A stretch of DNA of 12,251 nt from positions 1 through 12,251 of the forward strand of contig DAHXMX010000022.1 in assembly GCA_027371515.1 (NCBI GenBank), read 5' to 3'. Source of the DNA: Neisseriaceae bacterium (lineage in GTDB: Bacteria > Pseudomonadota > Gammaproteobacteria > Burkholderiales > UBA11063). Of this stretch, positions 1 to 6,975 are shown in pieces. A program made the translations under genes and the position numbers. The notes under the pieces are model-generated. The model was not told the origin of the DNA, searched no databases, and saw only the letters and a list, made by a program, of their open reading frames with translations. Each line of letters begins with the position of its first letter. The first letter of the stretch is position 1.

Positions 1-44
1 AACATTATACTGATTTAAGACTACAAACTAATATTAAAAATTTA
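1..44. repeat. Inverted 44-base copy of part of the yhdP-like gene
   Basis: Bases 1-44 are identical, without a mismatch, to the reverse complement of 1146-1189. Read in the third frame they encode HYTDLRLQTNIKNL, the same peptide found in the YhdP-like protein. Identity stops at base 45, and from about base 46 the plus strand reads as a DsbB-family protein. The repeat may continue to the left of the window. It occupies the place where the 5' end of dsbB should be, so it is most simply a chimeric join at a contig end. A true inverted duplication cannot be excluded. Confidence 0.93.
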
Positions 45-45
45 T

Positions 46-459
46 GCAGAATATATCTTAGGATACAAGCCATGTCCGTTATGTATTGTACAGCGAGTAA
101 TAATAATATTCTTAACAGTATTTGCATTTATCTACATGTTACATAATCCAAAAAACATTATTAAAAAGATATATAGCTTAATTTTAATAGCTATATCTGG
201 GTTTGGTTTAAAGGTTGCATTTCATCATAAATGGTTAATGAGTCTACCACCTGAGCAACAACCACTATCTTGTGGTATGCCATTATCAGTACTTTATCAA
301 AGATTACCATTAAATAACTTTTTAAAAATGATATTACAAGGAGATGCAGAATGTGGCAAAATTTCATGGCAAATATTAGGTATGACACCACCTACTGCAT
401 TAATTATTTTTTATTTTGTAATAATTGCTTTGGCGTTAATAAATTTTATTAAAAAATAA
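46..459 (+). CDS. dsbB: DsbB-family disulfide bond formation protein, 5' end missing
   Basis: DsbB is an inner-membrane quinone reductase that reoxidises the periplasmic thiol oxidase DsbA. The frame reads AEYILGYKPCPLCIVQR from base 46. The CPLC pair (codons 73-75 and 82-84) corresponds to Cys41/Cys44 of E. coli DsbB. The second pair lies at SCGMP (Cys codon 271-273) and GDAECG (Cys codon 352-354), matching Cys104/Cys130, so all four redox cysteines are present. The following WQILGMTPPT segment and the last hydrophobic helix also fit the family. About 30 N-terminal residues, most of the first helix, are absent. The frame has a TAA at 16-18 and no ATG, GTG or TTG between it and the CPLC motif. 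The ATG at 136 lies beyond the first redox pair and cannot be the true start. The upstream bases are the inverted yhdP copy, so the gene is probably intact in the organism and broken here by the join. It converges with the yhdP-like gene, with 23 bases between the stop codons. Confidence 0.9.
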   Translation, partial: AEYILGYKPCPLCIVQRVIIIFLTVFAFIYMLHNPKNIIKKIYSLILIAISGFGLKVAFHHKWLMSLPPEQQPLSCGMPLSVLYQRLPLNNFLKMILQGDAECGKISWQILGMTPPTALIIFYFVIIALALINFIKK

Positions 460-474
460 TATCTATTACACAGT

Positions 475-502
475 ATGCACAATTAGTAATTATATTGTGC
501 AT
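475..502. terminator. Hairpin between the convergent dsbB and yhdP-like genes
   Basis: ATGCACAAT (475-483) and ATTGTGCAT (494-502) form a perfect 9-bp stem around a 10-base loop. It lies 15 bases past the dsbB stop and covers the last codons and stop of the yhdP-like gene on the other strand. The position suits a bidirectional terminator. Neither strand has a T-run after the stem and the stem is only moderately GC-rich, so it is not a typical intrinsic terminator and its function is uncertain. Confidence 0.35.
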
Positions 503-3500
503 CATCATCTATTCCTATATTAGCAGATGAAGTTAAATTATGTTGAATTTGATCATTAAGATCTACTTTTTTCATAGTAGGTTGATCAACATTTCCAGTA
601 ATATGATAGCTTATAGCTAACAATTTATTAACTGGATCACCTACAATAAAAGCAGCAGCATAAACAAATGCACCAATTACCGGATTCAAAGTAACAATCC
701 CAGCAGTAGTAGCAACCGTTGCACTTAAACGAGGTTCAATAGTTAAATAACTATCCAAATGCATAGTATTAATATTGATTGTACCAAATGATTTAATCTT
801 AGCAGATGGAGTTGTTATAATTAGATCACGAATATTTAAACTATTATGTACTAAATCTATATTAGTTGTCCAATCATCAAAATTTAAACTGTGTCCAAAA
901 AAAGCATTCAAATTTAATTCACTTGCATGAGTAATTGAACTCAAACTCACCACACCAAATAAACTACCCAATAAACCAGGTTTAATTTGAGAAAAAACAC
1001 CTTTTTTAACATTCATATATATTTTGCCTTTATTGTGATAGAGATTAAAATCTTTTATTCCCCCACCCCAATTTAAAGTCACATCTAATAAACCACTACC
1101 ACCTTTTAAATCATCACCTAAATTAAGTTTTGCAAATAATTCGCCTAAATTTTTAATATTAGTTTGTAGTCTTAAATCAGTATAATGTTTTTTTGAACCA
1201 TTTGGATTAATATTATGTTCAATAATTCTAAAAATAGTATCACTACTATTATTATTGATACTAGCGCTTTCAATATATAAATTATTATTACGTTGTACTA
1301 CATTAGCTTGGAACTTACCTGCATAATGATTTTCAAGATAAAGATTTTTAATAAAGATCTTTATATCTGGGATTTTAATTTTAGGTGAATTGAGATCACG
1401 ATTATCAATATAAATCTCTGACTCATTAAAGAAATTAGATTCTACATGACGTAATGCACTATTGCGTTTATCTTTACGAGTAGATGTCTTTACAGATACA
1501 AACTGTTTTTTATTTTCTTGCATTATCTGCTTGCGTTTATTAAAGTCAATAGCAGTACTTTTAATGTTATCATCATCTACAAAATTTTTAGTGCTAATAA
1601 TTAATTTATTTAAATTAATATTAACAAAATTATTTGCAATATAATAATTGACTTTCCCATAAATTGCCGGTAAATCAAAATTTAAATCGATTATATTACA
1701 ATTTATACTACCATGAATATTTCCGCCATCAATATTGTAAGTATCTAACCAGATTGCTTTTGTATTTAAATCAAAAAATATTTTTTTACATGCCAAAGAA
1801 TTAATCTCGCCATGATGTGTATTGTCTGCTATCTCTGACACCTTAAAATTAGCATTTAATTTATTTATAAAATCTACCCAATCCATTACTTTAATTTCAT
1901 TTACATTAGCCTTAATATAGTATTTATCTATTGTATTTGGTAAAATATTCTTACCAATAGCCAATTTTAGTAAATGTATATTAAAATCATCATCTAAAGC
2001 CACATCACCGTTGACACTATTTAAGTAATTTATATGAATTAAATTCATATTATGTTCTTTATTATATTGATAATCTATGGCAAATGGTTTAGTTTCTAAT
2101 GCTTGTTTACCTAATAAAGTAGGAGCATTAATAGCAACACCATTTAAACTACTATACAGATCAAGTTTGTTAGTATTTATATTATAATTTAATCTTAAAT
2201 CACTATAACCTTTAACAATCTGGGTATTTAAAGTATTTATATTACTTTCATCATTAAAATTATTTTTATTATTTAGATAGTTAAATAAATTGCCATAATC
2301 AAAACTTTCGCTTAAAACCTCCAATTGATCACTATTATATAACTTAAATATTAGATTAGAATCTAGCATATGACCATTAAGGTAACTTAACATTACACCA
2401 TTTTGATTAAAATTTATATCACCATTAATTCCATAAATATTAGGATAATTTTTATTAAAACGAATTTCATTTTCGATAAGTTTTATTTTAGCCTTTAATT
2501 GCAAATTTTTAAAATTATTTAATAAGCTTTTTAATTCTAAAGTTATTTGATTTTGTCCATTGATTTGAATAGTTTTGGAATTTCCTAGATATAATTTATA
2601 TTTAGAATTTTCGATCAGGTTTATTAATGATTGAGTTGAACCACTACCTAATAATCTAAAATCTAAAACTGATTCATTGGTATACAATTTACTAAGATTA
2701 AGATTGGCTTTATCAAATTTATAATCACCTAAACTAAAACCTGTACTATTAATAACCAGATTGTCATTAATTAAATAAAGTCTCGCATTAATATCTTTAA
2801 TTGTGGTTAATTTATTACCTAAATTATAAGATAAGTTGTTAATATCTGTATGTAAAACGATACCAGACTCAGGAATTTGATCAAATTTTGAATTAATTGT
2901 TAAGTGGGTATTATTTAATTTACCGCTTAAAATATTATTCTTAATATTTTTTATTTGAGAGTCACCAAGCGATAATGGTAAATACTTAGATATATTGCTT
3001 AGATCAAAAGTTTTTATCTTAGCATCTAATATCAAAGTTTTTTGATTTAAGTTAATTAATGAATTTATTGATAATTTAAAATCACTATTATTAATATAAC
3101 TACTTTCAATATTAATTTGACTTAGATATTTATTATCAGGTGAGCTAACATTAATATTAAATAATGCCTTATTAATTGCAAAAGAATTTTGTAAATATTT
3201 AGGATAAGTGATTTTAGCATTATCTAAATTAGCAACAATAGTAGCATTATTATTAGTTAAATTAATATTTGCGTATAGATTATTGATACTAGGATAATCT
3301 CGTAATAATGCGTTAGCATTAAAATCATTTAATACGGCTGATAGATTAAAACTTTTTGCACCTATAATACCATCTGTAAATTGATATTTAATGTTTTTAA
3401 ATGTTCCGGTAAACTTATACTTATCATAAATGTTTAACATTTTAATACTACTAATTCCATTTAAATTCATTTGATCTAGTATAAGTATGCCACTACCATT

Positions 3501-4466
3501 TTTATATTCACCGATTAATTTGGCATTTTCTAATATATTACCTGATGAAGTATTAATATTTAATTTATCACCATTAATTATATATCCAGAGTTATCATTT
3601 TGTTTAATACTTATTATTCCAGATAATAAAGTATCACCAGAAATATTATTATCTATTTTTTTAATTTGTTGCGTTGTAGTAATAAGATTTAAATTTAAAT
3701 ACTCTAATTTATAATGATTAACTTTTGCAAAAGCTGTGATATTATGCCCTGACTCATCTGCAGTATTTAGGCTAAAATTTGCACTTTTCCACTTATCAAA
3801 CTCAAGTAGTTTATCTCCATGTTGTTTTAAAATCCCATGAATACTAACTTTATTACCAAGTAAACAATCAAGATTAATATTATGTGAATTTAATAAATTA
3901 TTATTGCTTAAATTAAGATTAAATTTATTTAACTCAAGTGGTTGAAGATGATGTTTACTATCAATAAATTTAATATTGAGATTTTTTAACTCAATATTTT
4001 TCTGATTTAATAATACTCTTTCATAATCAATAGTATTAGCTTTATTCCTATCTAAGTTTGTAATAACATATTTATTTAAACTAATATTATTATCTTTATC
4101 TAATTCAATATTTAAATCAGTCCCATTTATTTCTAATTTAGCTAATATTGGCTCCAAATGTAATAAACTAGAAAAAGATAAACGCATAAAAACTTTGTTG
4201 ATTACAATTATTGGTATATGAGTCTTAATGTCTGTTACTTGCAAACCTTTTAATGTAATATCAGGCTCTAAATTAAAATCAATTTCACCATTAATTTCTT
4301 TAAAATCAACACGTAAACCAATTTGTTGAGTAATAAAGATCTTGATGGCTTTTTGATAATTACCCAAATTAAGCCAAAAAAAGCTAAAACAACCTAATGA
4401 AATAATAATCAATATACATAGAAGTAAAAGAAGATAGATAATATAGTTGGATAATTTTCTTAGCAA
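483..4466 (-). CDS. yhdP: YhdP-like AsmA-family envelope protein, 1327 aa
   Basis: This is a very large protein with one N-terminal membrane helix (about residues 8-32), followed by a long periplasmic region rich in Asn, Ile and Leu with repeated short beta-strand-like stretches. That layout is typical of AsmA-like bridge proteins. The C-terminal block, about residues 1120-1305, matches the YhdP (TIGR02099/AsmA_2) pattern. It includes GGSGLLDVTLNWGG, GVFSQIKPG, LLGSLFGVVSL, SFGTINI, the hydrophobic VTLNPVIGAFVYAAAFIVGDPVNKL and YHITGNVDQP. E. coli YhdP has 1266 residues, so this one is full length. YhdP, TamB and YdbH are known to help carry phospholipids from inner to outer membrane in E. 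coli; a similar role here is inferred. The start is TTG at 4464-4466: AGGAA at 4473-4477 is well spaced, the membrane helix follows at once, and the next Met is near residue 94, beyond the helix. A Lys/Arg-rich, low-complexity stretch lies at about residues 975-1005. Bases 1146-1189 within the gene recur inverted at 1-44. Confidence 0.88.
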   Translation of the reverse strand: MLRKLSNYIIYLLLLLCILIIISLGCFSFFWLNLGNYQKAIKIFITQQIGLRVDFKEINGEIDFNLEPDITLKGLQVTDIKTHIPIIVINKVFMRLSFSSLLHLEPILAKLEINGTDLNIELDKDNNISLNKYVITNLDRNKANTIDYERVLLNQKNIELKNLNIKFIDSKHHLQPLELNKFNLNLSNNNLLNSHNINLDCLLGNKVSIHGILKQHGDKLLEFDKWKSANFSLNTADESGHNITAFAKVNHYKLEYLNLNLITTTQQIKKIDNNISGDTLLSGIISIKQNDNSGYIINGDKLNINTSSGNILENAKLIGEYKNGSGILILDQMNLNGISSIKMLNIYDKYKFTGTFKNIKYQFTDGIIGAKSFNLSAVLNDFNANALLRDYPSINNLYANINLTNNNATIVANLDNAKITYPKYLQNSFAINKALFNINVSSPDNKYLSQINIESSYINNSDFKLSINSLINLNQKTLILDAKIKTFDLSNISKYLPLSLGDSQIKNIKNNILSGKLNNTHLTINSKFDQIPESGIVLHTDINNLSYNLGNKLTTIKDINARLYLINDNLVINSTGFSLGDYKFDKANLNLSKLYTNESVLDFRLLGSGSTQSLINLIENSKYKLYLGNSKTIQINGQNQITLELKSLLNNFKNLQLKAKIKLIENEIRFNKNYPNIYGINGDINFNQNGVMLSYLNGHMLDSNLIFKLYNSDQLEVLSESFDYGNLFNYLNNKNNFNDESNINTLNTQIVKGYSDLRLNYNINTNKLDLYSSLNGVAINAPTLLGKQALETKPFAIDYQYNKEHNMNLIHINYLNSVNGDVALDDDFNIHLLKLAIGKNILPNTIDKYYIKANVNEIKVMDWVDFINKLNANFKVSEIADNTHHGEINSLACKKIFFDLNTKAIWLDTYNIDGGNIHGSINCNIIDLNFDLPAIYGKVNYYIANNFVNINLNKLIISTKNFVDDDNIKSTAIDFNKRKQIMQENKKQFVSVKTSTRKDKRNSALRHVESNFFNESEIYIDNRDLNSPKIKIPDIKIFIKNLYLENHYAGKFQANVVQRNNNLYIESASINNNSSDTIFRIIEHNINPNGSKKHYTDLRLQTNIKNLGELFAKLNLGDDLKGGSGLLDVTLNWGGGIKDFNLYHNKGKIYMNVKKGVFSQIKPGLLGSLFGVVSLSSITHASELNLNAFFGHSLNFDDWTTNIDLVHNSLNIRDLIITTPSAKIKSFGTININTMHLDSYLTIEPRLSATVATTAGIVTLNPVIGAFVYAAAFIVGDPVNKLLAISYHITGNVDQPTMKKVDLNDQIQHNLTSSANIGIDDDAQYNY
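1146..1189. repeat. Source copy of the 44-base inverted repeat
   Basis: This segment of the yhdP-like coding region encodes HYTDLRLQTNIKNL on the minus strand. Its reverse complement is found exactly at bases 1-44. The gene reads through this copy without interruption, so this is the native copy and the one at the window edge is the misplaced one. Confidence 0.93.
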
Positions 4467-4478
4467 ATCACATTCCTA
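4464..4478 (-). promoter_or_regulatory. Shine-Dalgarno overlapping upstream stop; TTG start of the yhdP-like gene
   Basis: On the minus strand AGGAA (4473-4477) overlaps the TAG stop (4476-4478) of the upstream HAD-like gene. Seven bases separate AGGA from the TTG at 4464-4466. No ATG or GTG in frame offers an alternative that keeps the membrane helix. The overlap suggests that ribosomes finishing the first gene reinitiate on the second (translational coupling). Confidence 0.7.
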
Positions 4479-5150
4479 ACGTGGTAGCATAAAATATTGT
4501 TGACCAAAATCTTTATACATATTATCATTTAATGGTAACTTTTCCGCCAAATTTTCTTTTAAATTAGGAAAATCAGTAATCTTACTACCAAAATAAGCAA
4601 TAACATTAAATCCACTCAGTATTTTTGATGTAGTTATATTTTCATAATCGCCACTACTAACTGCTGTAAATTTAGGATTCTTATCGGTATCTTTTTGATT
4701 ATTTGCAAAAACTATACTATCAAAACAAATACCGCTAGATTTTATAAGATTAACTGTATTTTCAATATATTTATTATCCTGTAAGTTTGGATTATAACGC
4801 TGACTAACTATCACTACTCTGCCACCATTATTCTTAATTTTACAAGTAATAACATCAACGCCTGGATTAGGTAACAAAGTCTTAGAATCAAGTAATGTAC
4901 CATCAAGAGCAAATATAACTCCCCAAGAGTTTGGTTGTAATGATTGTAAACGAACCTTAGTTATTATTCGTTCATAAGCTAAAGACAATATTTCACGATA
5001 CATTGCTTTTTTTACTGCAAACTTGCTATCAATGTTATTTAAATATTCTAAATTTGGGCTAGCAATATTAGTTGCAATACCAATATCTGCAATAACCAAT
5101 TGACTAAAAACAATAAAACCAAGAGTAATAAATAACTTTAATAAATTCAT
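4476..5150 (-). CDS. Secreted HAD-fold acid-phosphatase-like protein lacking the catalytic Asp
   Basis: The 224-residue product begins with a type I signal peptide (MNLLKLF... to about VIA-21, no lipobox Cys), so it should be periplasmic. The mature part resembles the HAD-superfamily class B/C acid phosphatases (lipoprotein e(P4)-like). Motif I is W76-GVIFALDGTLLDS, motif II is VVIVSQR (112-118, Ser116), and a motif IV-like segment is YFGSKITDF (186-194). Two key residues differ from the family. The nucleophilic Asp of DxDxT is Ala81 (codon GCT, 4908-4910), although the second Asp (Asp83) remains. The first Asp of the usual GDNxxDF is Ser189, although Asp193 remains. The protein also stops at FMLPR, whereas relatives usually continue LPNPMYG-WE. 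It is therefore probably not a normal phosphatase; a binding or structural role is possible but not shown. The Shine-Dalgarno is weak (CAAG about 11 bases upstream). It is followed after 9 bases by the yhdP-like gene, with which it is probably co-transcribed. Confidence 0.75.
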   Translation of the reverse strand: MNLLKLFITLGFIVFSQLVIADIGIATNIASPNLEYLNNIDSKFAVKKAMYREILSLAYERIITKVRLQSLQPNSWGVIFALDGTLLDSKTLLPNPGVDVITCKIKNNGGRVVIVSQRYNPNLQDNKYIENTVNLIKSSGICFDSIVFANNQKDTDKNPKFTAVSSGDYENITTSKILSGFNVIAYFGSKITDFPNLKENLAEKLPLNDNMYKDFGQQYFMLPR

Positions 5151-5223
5151 GTTATTATATCTTGCAAATTAAGATGTTAATTAACCTATACATATCATAT
5201 CATTTTAAACACGTCAGGCATCT

Positions 5224-5232
5224 ATTATAACA
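5224..5232 (-). promoter_or_regulatory. Extended -10 promoter for the HAD-like/yhdP pair
   Basis: The minus strand reads TGTTATAAT, a perfect extended -10 element (TG at 5231-5232, TATAAT at 5224-5229). Transcription would start near 5217, leaving a leader of about 65 bases before the ATG at 5148-5150. The hexamer 17 bases further upstream (TATTAG, 5247-5252) is a poor -35, as is common with extended -10 promoters. In such AT-rich DNA a TATAAT alone means little; the TG and the location in the only sizeable minus-strand gap raise its value. Confidence 0.5.
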
Positions 5233-5257
5233 AAATAACCAGTGCCCTAATAATTTT
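5232..5257 (-). terminator. Imperfect hairpin after nagE, possible operon terminator
   Basis: On the minus strand AAAATTATTAG (5247-5257) can pair with CTGGTTATTTT (5232-5242) around a GGCA loop. This gives 11 positions with one T-T mismatch and two G-T pairs. An A-rich stretch precedes it and TTTTGTT follows, about 24 bases after the nagE stop. It is in the right place to end the nag operon, but it is weak, has few G-C pairs, and runs into the promoter for the downstream genes. Confidence 0.3.
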
Positions 5258-5280
5258 AGTTTTTTTAATATGTGTCGTAA

Positions 5281-6969
5281 TTATTTAACAGTTTGATATT
5301 TAATCATGTGATTATAAAACTCCTGCACATCACTACCAATATACAACTGACTGATATATTTATCAATATTTATTAATCTGTATAAACCAAGCTTAGCAAA
5401 TTCATCAGATACTAGCGTACTATTTTTTAATTTAATTCGTAAACGAGTTAAACCGACTATTGATATTTCATCAATATTATTATTCCCGCCTAATAGATCA
5501 ATCATCTGTTTAGCTAAAACAGCATAATCCTTATCCACATGATGATTAATTGATGCAGTATTTGCAGTAATGTGACTATTATTAGCTAAAGCAAGTCTTA
5601 TCTCAGAAGCTAAATTATCAGCTGTAGGTCCTATAATAATTTGCAAACTTTCTTTAGCAGGTGCAATAATACCTTTTGCTCCAAGAGATTTCAACATGTT
5701 TTTATTAATATTAGATGAATCTTTAACTATTAAACGAAGTCTCGTGGTACAAGCATCAACTGACACAAGATTATTACTGCCACCTAAAGACTCAATAAAC
5801 TGCAATGTCTTAGAATCAGAAGAATTTACTAAATTGATGTTTATATTTGTATTTGATGAATCTACATCACGCCCCATTGTCAAAAGATTAAATTTACGAA
5901 TTGAAAAATCAAAAATAAGATAATATAAACCAAAAGTAACTACTCCAACTGGGAGTAAATATATTGGATGCTGTGCTTTACTAAAAAACAACACATAATC
6001 AATAAATCCAGCAGAAAATGTAAAACCTAAATGCACATTTAAAAGATAAAGAATGGCCATAGATAGCCCAGTTAAAACAGCATGTATTACATATAATAAT
6101 GGTGCTAAAAATACAAATGAAAACTCAATTGGTTCGGTAACACCAGTTAAAAATGATGTTAAAGCCATTGATAAAAGTAATCCACCTACAGCTTTTTTAT
6201 ATTCTGGCAATGCATTTTTATACATTGCAAGACATGCAGCTGGCAAACCAAACATCATAATTGGGAAAAATCCTGTCATAAAAGCACCAGCACTTTGATC
6301 ACCTGCCATAAAGCGTGCTATATCACCATGTACAACAATACCTTGTGCATTAGTATAATCACCAAAAACAAACCATACTAAATTATTTAAAACATGGTGC
6401 AAACCAGTTACTAACAACAAACGATTTAATGTTCCATAAAAAAATAATCCTATACTACCTGACTTTAACAACCATAGACCAAATGTATTTATTCCATTTT
6501 GAATAGATGGCCATACATAACCTAAGACAAACCCTAAAATCACTGCAACCAATCCAGTAATTATTGGTACAAAGCGCTTACCACCAAAAAATGCTAAATA
6601 CTCAGGAAGCTTAATATCTTTATATTTATTATACAAAGTAGCAGCTAAAATACCAATCAAAATACCACCTAATACTCCAGTATTAATATCTTTATTAATA
6701 CTAGTCAAAATAGTAGTCATAATCAAATAACCAACTGCACTTGCTAATGCCGAAGTACCGTTATTATCTCGAGCTAAACCAACAGCAACACCAAGAGCAA
6801 ATAATAATGGTAAATTCGTAAAAACAGCATTCCCAGCATCAGATATATATTGAAGGTTTAATATATCTGGTTGTCCAATTCTTAATAAAATACCTGCAAT
6901 AGGTAATAATGCTATAGGTAACATTAAAGCGCGACCTAATTGTTGAAACTTATCAAATTTAATTTTCAT
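5281..6969 (-). CDS. nagE: PTS N-acetylglucosamine permease, EIIC-EIIB plus degenerate second EIIB
   Basis: This inner-membrane permease takes up N-acetylglucosamine and phosphorylates it to the 6-phosphate during transport. Residues 1 to about 360 form the hydrophobic EIIC domain of the glucose/GlcNAc family. Visible motifs are GLHHVLNN (189-196), HGDIARFMAGD (214-224), the following AGAFMTGFFPIMMFGLPAA, and TEPIEF (278-283). Residues about 387-462 are an EIIB domain with the phospho-accepting cysteine in VDACTTRLRL (Cys407). Residues about 484-558 are a second EIIB-like copy (LLGGNNNIDEISIVGLTRLRI) in which Gly506 occupies the place of that cysteine, so it cannot carry phosphate in the normal way. 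No EIIA is attached; NagF supplies it. The 562 residues are close to the roughly 570 of Pseudomonas-type NagE. The ATG lies 6 bases after the nagF stop with a weak GAGA Shine-Dalgarno, so translation is probably coupled to nagF. GlcNAc specificity is inferred from motifs and operon context. Confidence 0.93.
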   Translation of the reverse strand: MKIKFDKFQQLGRALMLPIALLPIAGILLRIGQPDILNLQYISDAGNAVFTNLPLLFALGVAVGLARDNNGTSALASAVGYLIMTTILTSINKDINTGVLGGILIGILAATLYNKYKDIKLPEYLAFFGGKRFVPIITGLVAVILGFVLGYVWPSIQNGINTFGLWLLKSGSIGLFFYGTLNRLLLVTGLHHVLNNLVWFVFGDYTNAQGIVVHGDIARFMAGDQSAGAFMTGFFPIMMFGLPAACLAMYKNALPEYKKAVGGLLLSMALTSFLTGVTEPIEFSFVFLAPLLYVIHAVLTGLSMAILYLLNVHLGFTFSAGFIDYVLFFSKAQHPIYLLPVGVVTFGLYYLIFDFSIRKFNLLTMGRDVDSSNTNININLVNSSDSKTLQFIESLGGSNNLVSVDACTTRLRLIVKDSSNINKNMLKSLGAKGIIAPAKESLQIIIGPTADNLASEIRLALANNSHITANTASINHHVDKDYAVLAKQMIDLLGGNNNIDEISIVGLTRLRIKLKNSTLVSDEFAKLGLYRLINIDKYISQLYIGSDVQEFYNHMIKYQTVK

Positions 6970-6975
6970 TATTAA

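Noticed and set aside
136..138. ATG at 136 as the start of dsbB
   Set aside because: The frame upstream still encodes the conserved CPLC redox motif (73-84), so this Met is internal; the real start was lost at the 44/45 junction.
1462..1644. Short plus-strand open frames opposite yhdP, nagE and the start of the window (also near 3487-3714, 5696-5923, 6053-6298)
   Set aside because: Their hydrophobic or basic translations mirror the AT-rich genes on the opposite strand. None has a convincing Shine-Dalgarno or family resemblance.
5151..5162. A second TATAAT just before the start codon of the HAD-like gene
   Set aside because: It would start transcription at or past the ATG and has no -35 or TG extension, so the upstream TGTTATAAT is the better promoter.
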